Below are positions 31,807 to 41,872 of a stretch of DNA of 49,638 nt, in pieces (the stretch's first letter is position 1; each line of letters begins with the position of its first letter). Below the pieces are notes generated by a model. That model was given only the letters and a program-made list of their open reading frames with translations, had not been told where the DNA came from and made no database searches. This stretch comes from Myxococcales bacterium (GTDB taxonomy: Bacteria; Myxococcota; Myxococcia; Myxococcales; Myxococcaceae), in the NCBI GenBank assembly GCA_003153055.1, contig PMBV01000127.1, positions 1 through 49,638 of the forward strand, in the 5' to 3' direction. The position numbers and the translations under genes were made by a program.

Positions 31807-32085
31807 ATGCACGACCCGACCTCGAAGGGAAAGAGCCACGCCCACGAGCACGAGCATCACCACCAGCACGACCATAGTCACACCCACACCCACGGCCACT
31901 ACCATGGGCAGCTCTACCACGAGCACGAGCATGAGCACGCCCACACCCATGACCACGCGCACGAGCACGACCACTCGCACGGCGAGGCGGACCATGCGCA
32001 CGGCGAAGGTGAGCTGCACCAAGGCACGGAGCACGAGCACGTGCACCGGGACCACGAGCGCTCGCCGCACGAACACGAGCACTGA
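31807..32085 (+). CDS. Histidine-rich, probable metal-binding protein
   Basis: The product has 92 residues, of which 35 are His, mostly alternating with Glu, Asp, Ala, Ser or Thr (HEHEHEHAHTHDHAHEHDH). There are no Cys and no signal peptide. Such tracts occur in metal chaperones such as the SlyD and HypB tails and as zinc, nickel or cobalt stores, but no folded domain is attached here. The ATG at 31807 follows GAAGAGGTG; the longer frame from GTG 31750 adds only shadow-like residues. A neighbouring transporter or metalloenzyme that would name the metal is absent. Confidence 0.7.
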   Translation: MHDPTSKGKSHAHEHEHHHQHDHSHTHTHGHYHGQLYHEHEHEHAHTHDHAHEHDHSHGEADHAHGEGELHQGTEHEHVHRDHERSPHEHEH

Positions 32086-32157
32086 AACCCTCTCTCTGCC
32101 CCGCGGCGTGCTGGTCCCGACGCCGCCTCTTCGAACTGTCTGCGAGCACGGACTTCA

Positions 32158-32928
32158 ATGAACGACCTCTTCTCTCTCGAAGGAAAGGTGGCCATCGTCA
32201 CCGGAGCCAGCCGGGGCATCGGCGAAGCCATCGCGACGCGGCTCTCCCAAGCGGGCGCCTCGGTGGTGCTCGCTGCCCGCAAGCCCGAAGCCTTGTCGGC
32301 CGTGGCTTCACGCCTCAACGCGGCGAACGGCAAGGCCCTGGCCGTGGCGGCGCATACCGGCAAACCGGAAGACGTCGCCATGCTGGTGGAGCGGGCCGTG
32401 GCGCACTTCGGCCAGGTCGACATCTTGGTCAACAACGCCGGCACTAACCCATACTTCGGGCCCCTGATGGACGTCGAGATGGGCGCCTGGGACAAGACCT
32501 TCGAGGTCAACTTGAAGGGCTACTTCCTCGCCGCCCGGGAGGTCATCAGGCACCTCGAGAAGCGGGGCGCGAAGGGTAGCATCATCAACATCGCCAGCAT
32601 CATGGGCCTGCGCGCGGCGCCGCTCCAGGGCGTGTATGGAATGACGAAGGCCGCCGTCGTCTCGCTCACTCAGACGCTCGCCCAAGAGGTGGGGAGCCTG
32701 GGTGTGCGGGTCAACGCCATCGCCCCGGGGCTGGTGGAGACGAAGTTCGCCAAGCCGCTGCTCGACAACGCCGAGCTTCATGACCGCGTGGTGGGCCGCG
32801 CGGCGCTCCCCCGACACGGCCAGCCAGACGAGATCGCCGGCGCCGCGGTGTTCCTCGCCTCCGACGCCTCCTCGTACATGACCGGCCAGGTGCTGGTGGT
32901 CGACGGCGGCACCATCAACGCCGTGTAG
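32158..32928 (+). CDS. Short-chain dehydrogenase/reductase (FabG-like)
   Basis: This 256-residue protein has the cofactor motif TGASRGIGEA near residue 16, NNAGT near 92, a catalytic Ser in NIASIMG, YGMTK near 160, and the typical C-terminal MTGQVLVVDGGTINAV. Substrate unresolved; sequences like this are often called glucose 1-dehydrogenase or 3-oxoacyl reductase without proof. The stop converges on the ligase gene at 32949, with 20 bp between them. It follows the His-rich gene by 72 bp. Confidence 0.88.
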   Translation: MNDLFSLEGKVAIVTGASRGIGEAIATRLSQAGASVVLAARKPEALSAVASRLNAANGKALAVAAHTGKPEDVAMLVERAVAHFGQVDILVNNAGTNPYFGPLMDVEMGAWDKTFEVNLKGYFLAAREVIRHLEKRGAKGSIINIASIMGLRAAPLQGVYGMTKAAVVSLTQTLAQEVGSLGVRVNAIAPGLVETKFAKPLLDNAELHDRVVGRAALPRHGQPDEIAGAAVFLASDASSYMTGQVLVVDGGTINAV

Positions 32929-32948
32929 CCGATGGTGACGCCCCAACG

Positions 32949-35900
32949 TCAGCGGCCCTTGAACAACCATCCACCCTTCTGTCGCTTCATCAGGTCGCGC
33001 AGCACGGCGGCCGCGCCCGAATGCGAGATTCGACCAGCGACCAGCTCCTCGACCACCGAGTCCGCTCGGTGGCGCCGCCACAGCCCGTCCCAGACGTCCA
33101 GCAGTCTCTCGAGGGGACGCGCCCACTCCTCCTTCGCGTCGGATTTCGGGCCGGCGAGCGCCAGCTCCTTCTCGCGAAGCCGCGCCAGCGCCGCGTTGGC
33201 CGTCGCCAGCAGCTCCTGCGCATGAGGTGCCGCGGCGCTCTCGGCCAGTCGGCGAATGGCCGGCTCTGCGAGGGCGAAATCGAGCACCCCGCTCCCCTCG
33301 ACTTCGAGCAGTCGGTGGGCCGCGCGAACCGCCTCCGCTCCCTCGAGCTCCTGAAGCTGGGCGAGGGCACGCGCGGTCGCGTCGACGCTCACCCACCGGT
33401 ACGCGAAGTCGAGCCCCGTGCCCTTGATGTTCTGGGTCCCCATGATGCGGACCCGAAACCCAGGCGGGCACAGGCGCGCCACGGCATCGACGACCTGGTC
33501 GCCGGTCAGGCTCGCGTCCCACAGGGGTACGATGGTCGCCTGGAACAGCTCCCGAAACAGCGCCCGGAACTCCTCGTCGTGCCGTGCAATCGCCTCGGCA
33601 CCCGAGTGGATCGCCCCCGCCAGGCGCGACCTCCAGGAGGTGATGGCGGCGTGCCGTGAGGTGAGCTCGAGCAGATGGCTCACGGCGTCTGGGCCTGCCT
33701 CGCCCAGGGTGGCGCTCCACGGCACGAGCGCCGCTCCGAGGCGTGGGCGGACCGCCTCCCGGGTCGCCGCCAGCGTCGGCACTCCCGCCGAGAGCGCCGG
33801 CTCGAAGAGGATCGGTGACGGCGCCGCGTCGACACCGAGACCGGTCGACATCGCCTGGGCCTCGCGGGCCAGTCGCCGGGCGCCGAGCTCTCCCAGCTTT
33901 ACCCCCAGCAGGGCACGGGCGGCGCGCTCCTCGATGAGGCCGGCGAGTGCCTCGGGGGCGAGGCTGGTCTCGTCAGCGTGGAACAGGACCAGCTCCGCGA
34001 GGCGGCGCTCGAGCGCTCCGGCGATGAACCCGGTGAGGCCAGCGAGGTTCGTGCCGATGAGGACCTGCGCGTGAACGTGCGCATCGTCGACGGCGATGTC
34101 GGCGAAGATCATCGACCGGCTCACGCGGTCGGCTCGGTTGTTGACCACCGCGACGGTCCACTCGCCCACGTCGTCCGGGTGATGCTCGTGAAAGCCGCAT
34201 CGAAGCCAGTTGTTCAGGAACCCAGTGCGCTCATTGGCGCTCATGCCGTTGGAGAAGACCAGCCGGCGGCCGCGCCACTGGACCTCTGGATAGGTCTTGA
34301 GGATTCCGAGATCCGGCACGACCCAGTCGGCCATCTCCTTGAGCGCAATTCCTCGCTCGACGCCGAGCTTCTCGGCCAGCGCGAGCACCAGGGCGATGTT
34401 TCGCGGATGCTCGTCGTACGGGAAGCGCGCCAACAGGTCCGCCGGGAGCAGCGCATGGTCGCGCCATCGGACCTGAATCAGCTCGGCCTTGGCCTCCACG
34501 GCCGCGTCGCGCAGGATGGGGAGCATCTGTTCCTCCGCGGTGAGGAGCGTACCTCCGGGCGGAATGAAGCGCGTCATCACCCGGGGAATGTCGATGCCCG
34601 CCGGCCCTTGGATGTTCTCGTGGTCAGGGTATGCGTTCGTCAGGGTGCAGTAGTCGTCCCGCATCCAATGCCGTTCGAGGATCTCCACGAAGTCCGGCTT
34701 GAGCGCCATGCACTCCCAGAGGAACACGTCGACGTCCAGGCGCTCCGCCAGGCGGATCAGGTCACGCTGCTCCCAGATGGTCGCCTTGTCGTAGGCGCGG
34801 TAGATGAAGATTTCGTTGGCGGCGATTCCAGGCAGGCAGTGGATGAACATCGCCTCGCAGCCAGTGGTCTTGACGAGCACCTCACACCCCAAGCCCTGGA
34901 ACAGGCCGGCCTTCAGGCGCTCGGTGCCCGACTTCCCCCGCGTACCCCAACCGCCGATGGAAAGCGGGACGGCCGCTCGGGCCCGCTCGAGCTCCCGGCG
35001 GGCCTCGTGGAGACGGAGGAAGAACAGCCCGAGCGTGGCGAACCCCACGGCGGCGAGGTGGTTCACCGTCGTCGATGTCGGGTCGAGGAACCGACGGAGC
35101 GCCTCCTCGGCGGGGAGGAACAGCGCCGAGACAGTGACCGCCTCGTCCATCGGGGTCTCTCCACCCTGGAATAGCGCGACCACCTCCGCGGGGCCTTGGG
35201 CTCGGTGCGCCTCGAAGCGGAGCCGGAACCCGAGCCGCTCCAAGCTGACGAGATACTGTCGCCTGTCCCGCAGCTCAGGGGCAGTCAAGGCGCTCCACCG
35301 CTCGCGGCACAGCTCTGCATAGCGGAGCCACAGGAGCGGGCGGACCGCCATCCACCGGGCCGGGCTGGGGAACTCGAGGTGTGTCACCCCAAAGGCACTG
35401 AACAGCGACCGCCGCCCGCCGCGCGGACGGTTGAGGAGCTCGTCGGGGGTCGGAAGGTGCCTCCCCCAGTCGGCGAGGTGGGGGACGACGACGCGCTCGC
35501 CCGGGACCTTGGTCGCCGTCACCTCGGCCAGCCCTCCGGGAGGTGCGGAGAGCTCGCCCCAGGCGACGCGCCCCACGGTGTGCCGATGACCTTGGCGTTT
35601 GTCGGGAGAGGGGTTCCGCAGCTCGTGGAGAATCCGCCACGGGGACCGCCCGAGGCGATCGCCCCGCCGAATGCGCCACCCATTGCCCGAGCGCTGAGCC
35701 TTCAGCCCATGGTCCTCGGTGGAGAGCACCGCGAGCGCGCGCCCCAGCACGCCCGGGTCGAGCGAGAGGGGAAGCTCACCCGAGCCCCCTTCGGGAATCG
35801 AGGAGACTCCCTCTCTGGCCGCGGCGAGCGCCTCGGCCGCGGTTGGATCGCGGTGGTGGTGAATCCGCTCGGAGGCCTCCGCAGCCAGCCGCCCCAGCTC

Positions 35901-36947
35901 GGGCCAGGGCGCGTCCACCGCGAGATGCTCGATGGCCGCCCGCAGCCCGTCGTGCTCCACGGCGTGCGGCTCGGCGGCCTCCAACGCGGCCCGACGTGGG
36001 ATCTGGTCCGGGTCCGACCGGAGCACCACCTCGAGCGAGCTCGAGTCCCTCGTGGCGAGTGCCAGCGCCGCCGCGGCGCGCACCCGCGGCGAGCTCTCCC
36101 TGCTCGGCTGGGCGAGCGAGCGCAAGGCCTCGAGCGCGCCCACCCGTGCGAGGTGCGCCGCCAGCTCGATGCGCACGTACTCGCTCGGGTCCTGCGCCGC
36201 CCGCACCAAGACGTGCGCCGCCTGCCGTGGCTCGCACATGGCCAGCAACTGAATCGCGGCCGCGCGAACGAACACGTCGTCTGTCCGGCCGGTGGGCGTC
36301 AAGCGGGCGGCCAGCACCGGGATGGCGCCGGCTCCCATCATCGCCGCCACCAGCGAGAGGGCGGCGGCTTGAGTCCAGGTGGGGGCTGATGGATCGCCCG
36401 AGAGCCGTCGAGCCAACGTCAACGCCGGCCCCGAGGGTGGGCGTCCGCCGCGGGCATGCTCCGCCAGCGCGAGGAGCGCCGCGCGCGCCAGGCGCCAACT
36501 CTTCTCGACGGCGAGCCGCAGCGCCAGGGCCTCGAGCGCCTCGGGGAGGCTCGCCGCTCGCCGCCCCTCCGCATCGGCCGCGAGGAAGCCGACCAGCGCC
36601 TCCGCCTCGAGCCTGACGACCCGAACGTGTCCGCGTTCCCGCACGGCGTCGAGGCCGAGGTCACCGCGCTCGATGGCGCGCCGCTCAACCTGGGTCGCGG
36701 GCCGCCCCACTGCTTCCCCCAAGGCCTCGGCGAGGGCCACCGGTCGCCGGGCCTCCGTCGATGCGGAGAACCGCCCACAGGCCGCCTCCAGCTTCGAGCA
36801 CAAGGCGTCGCGCTCGTCGAGCGCCGCGGCGGCGGCAGTCTCGAGCGTCATGCTCACACCGAGACGCGAGGCGAGCGAGTGCGCGGCCCGCCGATGCACC
36901 CGGGCCTCGAACGGGGGGAGCGAAGCGAGAATCTCCTCGGCCCTCAC
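32949..36947 (-). CDS. PgsB/CapB-like Mur ligase with N-terminal helical (HEAT-like) repeats
   Basis: This 1332-residue protein is the last gene of a five-gene coupled operon. About 180-380 is a HEAT-like array (ARVGALEALRSLAQPSRES, RVRAAAALALATRDSS). A single hydrophobic helix (LAAVGFATLGLFFLRLHEA, about 635-655) is followed by the Mur/CapB core from about 665. The P-loop is GGWGTRGKSGTERL, then VFLWECMALKPDF, TNAYPDHENIQGP (the TNxxxDHxxxxG motif) and NNRADRVSRS. PgsB/CapB uses ATP to lengthen gamma-linked polyglutamate on the inner face of the membrane. The last 400 residues, with GTQNIKGTGLDFAYRWVS, match nothing I know. It is about three times the usual size. The GTG start overlaps the previous stop (GTGA). 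Confidence 0.75.
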   Translation of the reverse strand: MRAEEILASLPPFEARVHRRAAHSLASRLGVSMTLETAAAAALDERDALCSKLEAACGRFSASTEARRPVALAEALGEAVGRPATQVERRAIERGDLGLDAVRERGHVRVVRLEAEALVGFLAADAEGRRAASLPEALEALALRLAVEKSWRLARAALLALAEHARGGRPPSGPALTLARRLSGDPSAPTWTQAAALSLVAAMMGAGAIPVLAARLTPTGRTDDVFVRAAAIQLLAMCEPRQAAHVLVRAAQDPSEYVRIELAAHLARVGALEALRSLAQPSRESSPRVRAAAALALATRDSSSLEVVLRSDPDQIPRRAALEAAEPHAVEHDGLRAAIEHLAVDAPWPELGRLAAEASERIHHHRDPTAAEALAAAREGVSSIPEGGSGELPLSLDPGVLGRALAVLSTEDHGLKAQRSGNGWRIRRGDRLGRSPWRILHELRNPSPDKRQGHRHTVGRVAWGELSAPPGGLAEVTATKVPGERVVVPHLADWGRHLPTPDELLNRPRGGRRSLFSAFGVTHLEFPSPARWMAVRPLLWLRYAELCRERWSALTAPELRDRRQYLVSLERLGFRLRFEAHRAQGPAEVVALFQGGETPMDEAVTVSALFLPAEEALRRFLDPTSTTVNHLAAVGFATLGLFFLRLHEARRELERARAAVPLSIGGWGTRGKSGTERLKAGLFQGLGCEVLVKTTGCEAMFIHCLPGIAANEIFIYRAYDKATIWEQRDLIRLAERLDVDVFLWECMALKPDFVEILERHWMRDDYCTLTNAYPDHENIQGPAGIDIPRVMTRFIPPGGTLLTAEEQMLPILRDAAVEAKAELIQVRWRDHALLPADLLARFPYDEHPRNIALVLALAEKLGVERGIALKEMADWVVPDLGILKTYPEVQWRGRRLVFSNGMSANERTGFLNNWLRCGFHEHHPDDVGEWTVAVVNNRADRVSRSMIFADIAVDDAHVHAQVLIGTNLAGLTGFIAGALERRLAELVLFHADETSLAPEALAGLIEERAARALLGVKLGELGARRLAREAQAMSTGLGVDAAPSPILFEPALSAGVPTLAATREAVRPRLGAALVPWSATLGEAGPDAVSHLLELTSRHAAITSWRSRLAGAIHSGAEAIARHDEEFRALFRELFQATIVPLWDASLTGDQVVDAVARLCPPGFRVRIMGTQNIKGTGLDFAYRWVSVDATARALAQLQELEGAEAVRAAHRLLEVEGSGVLDFALAEPAIRRLAESAAAPHAQELLATANAALARLREKELALAGPKSDAKEEWARPLERLLDVWDGLWRRHRADSVVEELVAGRISHSGAAAVLRDLMKRQKGGWLFKGR

Positions 36948-39900
36948 CGACGAACCTCCACTCGACCGCCTTCGCGGCCGGGCCCGCGCTGGGGGAAGAA
37001 GTAGTCCTCACCCTCCAGCGGCGTGTGGTCGCGGAAGCGCCGGCCGTTCGACCACTCCCAGCCAATGAGAAGGGAGACTTCGGGCGACTTCGTTTGAAAG
37101 TGGTACCCGCCGGTCGCCCTCAGCTCGAGGTACTGTCGGCCGGTCAGCCAGATGGTGTGCGACACGGTCAAGAAGAGAGCCGTGTCGGTGTACGGGGCTC
37201 GGCGGTCGCCATCGACCAGGAACCAGCTCGAGCGGAGCGCCGTCTCCGCGAAGGTTCGGCCAAAGAGAGCGCGCGCGAACACCCCCGCCGACACGTGGTC
37301 CAAATCGATCGGCGACATCGACCGATTGGTCGTCACGCGGGCGTTGGCATAGAGGACGAGGTTGGCCAATGGCTCGGTCTCGAGGCCCTCTTCCAAGAAC
37401 AGCGACCTCGGGTGATCGATGGCGTACGGGGTCGAGAGGCTCGGATCGATCGACGGGAGCATGGCCTCCGATGGATTGCTCAGCGTCGTCATCCAAAGAC
37501 GGGTCCCGAGCTTCGACACCAGGTGGAGCCCCGACGTCAGCGTCAGGATCGGCTCGATCATCACCTTCATCGCCCCCGCCCAGCCGCGTACGTTTCCCAC
37601 GAGCTGGGTCCACCCGTCGAGCGTCAGCTGGCCCCGGAGGTTGCGGAGGGCGGGGTGCATGAAGAAGACCTCGGCCCCCAACCGCTCACTCGTGGTTCCG
37701 AGCGTTGGTAGGCGGATACCTCCGGAGAGCTTGAGCGTCAGCCACTCCGAGGCGAGGGCGCGATAGGCAAAGTTCGTGTCGAGCGCGTTGGTCGGCTGAA
37801 TCTGTGCCCCGGCCTCGTCGAATTGCTCGTGTAACCAGCGGGAGGTGAGCTCGAAAGAGCCCAGCCCATCGAGGCCGGGGTCGGCGTCGCCCTCGACGAT
37901 GTGTGACAGGAGCGGGTCCTCGAGGCCGGGGACGGGAAACGCCGGAGGTGGCGTGAGGCTGCGGTAGGCGAGCGTGGGAATCGGATCCGTCGCCAGAGGA
38001 GCCCCGGTATCGCGCGCCGAGATTCGGACGAACAGCTCCCCGGTGCGTGGCCACACGGAGACGCGATAGACCATGGCCTCGGGGAGCGAGAGCGTGGTCA
38101 ACGACGCCCGGGAGATCGAGGTGTGGTCTTCGAGGATGGCGCGCGGGTCGGCCTCGTGCGAGAGCGATAGGCTGCGCATCAACCCTGGCTGTCCCTGCAC
38201 CTTGGCGGTGAGCTCGGCCTCTCGCGCTGCTTTGGGACCGAGCCTCGAGCGCGCCTCGAGCCGGAGGAGCGCCGGACCGTGGACGAAGAGCGAGATGGGC
38301 TCCCCTGCCGTGGCGACCAGGTGGTCCGAGAGGTGCGCCGCGGCGAAGGCATCCGACGCCTGAGGAACCTTGGGCGCTCGCTCTCGCTTGGCGTCGACCC
38401 AGAGTCGGCCGGCTGGACGCAAGCCTCCAGCCAGTCGAGCGTCGAGGACGTGCACCCCGGCTCCGAGCTTGATCGCCTCGCTCCGGCACGCCCCCTCGGC
38501 GGTGCACTCGAATCGAATCGGCGGTTCGCCATCGCGCACGTATTCCAGCCCAGGCCGTTCGCGCCCCAAGAGCGACAGCTCACGGCTGCGCAGTTCGACG
38601 ACCTGAGCACGCAGCCGCAGCTCGACGGGCTCGTTGAGCGAGAGGGCCAACCGAGCTTGTCGCCCGGGCGTCAGGAGCGTGGATCGCTCCGACCCGGGGG
38701 TCGAGGGGAGCATGGCCTCCTCGACGGTGGGATCCAGTGGGTCGCCACCGTTGATGAGCACCCCGCGCGTGCCCGCGCTCTGCTCGACGAGCTTGAGGGG
38801 GCGCAGCCGCGTGCGTGCGGCCGCCCGGCGCAGCAGGCGATGGGCATAGGCGTCACGCGGCTCGAGCTCACAGGCCGCGGAGAGCTCGAGGTACGCGAGG
38901 ACGGAGGCCTTGGGGTCTGGGCTGCGCAGCAGGGCCTCGCCGGCCGATCGCCGAAGGAGCGCCAGGTCAGGGTGCGACCGGGCGAGGTTCGTCCACAGGC
39001 TCGCGGCTCGAGAGAGGTCGCCCGCCTGGTCCGCCGCGTGCGCCGCCACCATCACGGCCAGATCGCCGGCGGCGCCTCCGCCGACGCGTGAGCGCAGCTC
39101 CGGCGGGTCGGCCTTCGCAAGGGCCGCCGGATCATCGAGCAGGGCGAGGAGACCGATGCCGATGGCGTCAGGGTGCCCCGCGGCCAGCAGGAGCGCCGGC
39201 GTGAGCTGCTGGACGCCGGAGGGCACACTCGCGGGGTGGGCGCTGCCGATGGCGTCGAGCCCGCGCCAGAGGGCGGTCACCAGCGCGCGCTGATAGGCAC
39301 CGAGCGAGCGGTCCTCGATGGCCGCCAGGAGATCCTCACGCGCGAGCGCCAGTTCGTCGAGCTCGAAGAGGACGGCGGCGCGGGCAATGGAGTGGACCGG
39401 CGCCGACCCCTTCGCAGCGATCCGCCCGGTCAGCTCCGTCACCGTGGACAAAGCGGCCCCGGCGCTGGCGATCGCCACACCCGCTCCGTTGACGGCCTCG
39501 GGGTTGACGACCGGAGGAATGGCCGGACGGTGTCGGCGCAGGGACAGCCGCGCGAGCAGGCGCACGCCCTTGGGGGCCGTGCCTTGCAAATGGAAGCCGT
39601 TCGCGTGGGAAACGGGGAAGGTAACCTCCAGGGGCGAGGTCACGACGCTCCCCGGAGGCAGATCGCCGTTGGGCTCGGTGCGCCAGGGGCCCGGGTGGAC
39701 GCGCAGCTTGAGCGGGTGCTCGCCCACGCCGTCGAGCGTCACGTCGAGATCGTCGGGGGCGGGCGTGGTGAGAGACCCCACGAGCCGAATCGAAAGCTCG
39801 GCGACCTCCGGCGAGCCCACTTCGCGGCTTCGCCACTGGAGCCCGTGGGCCCCGACCTCTCCGTAGCGCCGGAGGTACGACGCCTCCGACGCGGCGGCGT

Positions 39901-41872
39901 AGTTGACGAACACCTCGCCCGCGAAGTCCGGGTTCTGGAGCGAGACCGTGTGCTTCCCCGGCTCGACCGGGAGATCGAGCTGATCGAAGGCCGAGAGCGC
40001 GGGGAGCGAGATGGTCGCCCCGTCGAGCTGCACGGTGAGCAAACGCGCCAGCGCCGTGCCGCGCGCCACCACGAAGGAGAGCACCGGCTTTCGGTTGGGC
40101 AGCGGCGCCAGCGGGACCACCACCGACATGGCTTCGCCGCCCCGCGGGAGTCGGGCATAGGCGAAGCGCTCAGGGGCCATCGGCCGCGGCTGGGGCGGCG
40201 GCTCGAGGAACTCCTGCGAGCTGCCCTCGATCCCGAGGGAGTACCACCCCGTGGCGAGCGCGTACTCCCTGGAGCGGGCGACCAGGAGCGCCTTGTCGAG
40301 CGGTCGCGACGCCGTGAGACCATCGAGCACCGCGAGCACCGGAGCGCCGGACTCGAGGCCCTCGGCGGCGACGGCGTCCACCTCGGCGAGCGCCGCGGCA
40401 TCCTCGGAGGTCAGTGGCCTCTTGCCGGCGAACCCGAGCCAACCCCGGACTGCCTCGGAGGCTCGATCGGTCCCGACCAGGGCCTTCATTCGGGCGCGGA
40501 GGATACGGGCCTCTATCAACGGGGCCGCCAGACGCTCCAGCTCGTCTTGGGGCGACGCGAGGTGCGCTTCGGCCCGCTCGAGGAGATCCGCGGCGATCGC
40601 ATCGTTGGGCGAGGCCTCGGCGGCGACCAGCGCGGCGAGCGCGGCCGCCACCCCTCGGAGCTCCGGCTGCCGCACCAGTTGCCTCAACGACTCCGGGCGA
40701 CCGAGCTGGGCCTGCGCCAGAGCGCCCGCGAGCCTCGAGTGGAGGCTCGTCTGCTCGGCGGTGGCCGCGCGGGCGAGGAGCACGGAGGAGGTCTCGACCG
40801 AGAACGAGTCCTCGAGGTGCACCTTGCGGCGAAGGAGCAGGCCGCGGAGGAGCAGCGAGTCGATGGCGCGAATGCGGACGCGCTTCGCCCCCGCGGGTAT
40901 CACCACGTTCAGGCCGCGTTGCCTCGTGAAGCCCGCCGCCTGTGGGTCTCTCGAGGTCGCGGCACGCCACGACACCGCCGGTCGATCATCGAACTGGAGC
41001 TGCGCGTCCTGCACGACGACCGATTGGTGCTCGTCGATCTCGGCGCGCGCGAACAAGCGGAGGACGGTGGCGCTGCCGACCTCCGCCTCCCACGTCTGCC
41101 CGGCTCCGAGGCGAAAGAAGGGCTGGGGTGAGCCCGTGATGGAGACCGACGGCCATGACCCAGGCAGCGGCGAGATGAAAGCGAACAGGAGCTCGTCGGC
41201 CTGGGCTTCGGAGACGGCGTCTTCGACCCAGGCGCGGGCGACGTCCTCGACGGCCGGCTCGTGGCCGTCGGCCGCTCCCAGGAGATGTGGCAGCGTCGCG
41301 GCGAGGGCCACCGTCTCCTGCCACCGGTGCGGCAGTGCTCGTGCCAGCAGCTCCTTCACTTCGGCCAGCGGCGGGGTGGGCTTCGTCCATCGCCGGAGCG
41401 CGACGCCGAGGCTCATCGCGCCGTATTCGTCGAGCTCGGCAGCCGCGCGGAAGGCCTCGAGCGAGAGCGCGTCGCAGCCGGCAGGCAGCGTCACTCGAAA
41501 GACAGTGGGTTCCTCGGTCTCCTCGTCGCCGATCCCCGGCACGAGCGCTGGGGTGACCTCCAAGACCGAGTCGGCGCCGTCGCGAACGGCCTTGAGCGGC
41601 AGGTCGATCCACGCAGGCTCTGCACCGGATCTCCTGAACGCCACTGGCTCGCAGCCGTTGGTGACGGCCCCTCGCAGCCGCACGATGCCCGGCCCCGTCA
41701 TCGAGAACCGCAGCGGGTTCTCGGGGTCGAGCGTGGCCGCTGGGGTGCCTGTTCGCTCATCGAGGAGCTCGAGCTTGGGCCAGCGCAGCAAGGTGCCCGG
41801 CGGCGTTGGATCCGAGAGCTCCGGGGGGACTGCGCCGAAGAGGAGCGCGGTGACAGTCAGCGCGGCAATCAT
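36944..41872 (-). CDS. Giant exported protein with helical repeats and C-terminal outer-membrane barrel (predicted)
   Basis: This 1642-residue protein starts with a signal-like MIAALTVTALLFGAVPPE. Beta-rich modules alternate with Ala/Leu-rich helical repeats (about 370-560 and 860-1060). Two modules carry a GP-x-x-x-RL motif (TGPGIVRLRG near 60, HGPALLRLEA near 1197). The last 250 residues look like a transmembrane barrel: LKLSGGIRLPTLG, GLHLVSKLGTRLWM, SAGVFARALFGRTFA, QYLELRATGGYHFQ, with Arg/Gly-rich turns. The position between ligase and membrane-subunit genes suggests it carries the polymer through the periplasm and outer membrane. It is coupled to both neighbours (ATGA, GTGA). No named family is recognised. 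Confidence 0.65.
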   Translation of the reverse strand: MIAALTVTALLFGAVPPELSDPTPPGTLLRWPKLELLDERTGTPAATLDPENPLRFSMTGPGIVRLRGAVTNGCEPVAFRRSGAEPAWIDLPLKAVRDGADSVLEVTPALVPGIGDEETEEPTVFRVTLPAGCDALSLEAFRAAAELDEYGAMSLGVALRRWTKPTPPLAEVKELLARALPHRWQETVALAATLPHLLGAADGHEPAVEDVARAWVEDAVSEAQADELLFAFISPLPGSWPSVSITGSPQPFFRLGAGQTWEAEVGSATVLRLFARAEIDEHQSVVVQDAQLQFDDRPAVSWRAATSRDPQAAGFTRQRGLNVVIPAGAKRVRIRAIDSLLLRGLLLRRKVHLEDSFSVETSSVLLARAATAEQTSLHSRLAGALAQAQLGRPESLRQLVRQPELRGVAAALAALVAAEASPNDAIAADLLERAEAHLASPQDELERLAAPLIEARILRARMKALVGTDRASEAVRGWLGFAGKRPLTSEDAAALAEVDAVAAEGLESGAPVLAVLDGLTASRPLDKALLVARSREYALATGWYSLGIEGSSQEFLEPPPQPRPMAPERFAYARLPRGGEAMSVVVPLAPLPNRKPVLSFVVARGTALARLLTVQLDGATISLPALSAFDQLDLPVEPGKHTVSLQNPDFAGEVFVNYAAASEASYLRRYGEVGAHGLQWRSREVGSPEVAELSIRLVGSLTTPAPDDLDVTLDGVGEHPLKLRVHPGPWRTEPNGDLPPGSVVTSPLEVTFPVSHANGFHLQGTAPKGVRLLARLSLRRHRPAIPPVVNPEAVNGAGVAIASAGAALSTVTELTGRIAAKGSAPVHSIARAAVLFELDELALAREDLLAAIEDRSLGAYQRALVTALWRGLDAIGSAHPASVPSGVQQLTPALLLAAGHPDAIGIGLLALLDDPAALAKADPPELRSRVGGGAAGDLAVMVAAHAADQAGDLSRAASLWTNLARSHPDLALLRRSAGEALLRSPDPKASVLAYLELSAACELEPRDAYAHRLLRRAAARTRLRPLKLVEQSAGTRGVLINGGDPLDPTVEEAMLPSTPGSERSTLLTPGRQARLALSLNEPVELRLRAQVVELRSRELSLLGRERPGLEYVRDGEPPIRFECTAEGACRSEAIKLGAGVHVLDARLAGGLRPAGRLWVDAKRERAPKVPQASDAFAAAHLSDHLVATAGEPISLFVHGPALLRLEARSRLGPKAAREAELTAKVQGQPGLMRSLSLSHEADPRAILEDHTSISRASLTTLSLPEAMVYRVSVWPRTGELFVRISARDTGAPLATDPIPTLAYRSLTPPPAFPVPGLEDPLLSHIVEGDADPGLDGLGSFELTSRWLHEQFDEAGAQIQPTNALDTNFAYRALASEWLTLKLSGGIRLPTLGTTSERLGAEVFFMHPALRNLRGQLTLDGWTQLVGNVRGWAGAMKVMIEPILTLTSGLHLVSKLGTRLWMTTLSNPSEAMLPSIDPSLSTPYAIDHPRSLFLEEGLETEPLANLVLYANARVTTNRSMSPIDLDHVSAGVFARALFGRTFAETALRSSWFLVDGDRRAPYTDTALFLTVSHTIWLTGRQYLELRATGGYHFQTKSPEVSLLIGWEWSNGRRFRDHTPLEGEDYFFPQRGPGREGGRVEVRR

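Noticed and set aside
31840..32080. Short direct repeats (CACGAGCAC-like) suggesting a CRISPR or tandem repeat array
   Set aside because: Irregular repeats are explained by alternating His/Glu codons. There are no unique spacers of equal length and no cas genes.
32308..33720. 470-residue minus-strand ORF across the SDR and ligase 3' ends
   Set aside because: It reads another frame of the ligase gene and the antisense of the SDR gene, with low-complexity composition.
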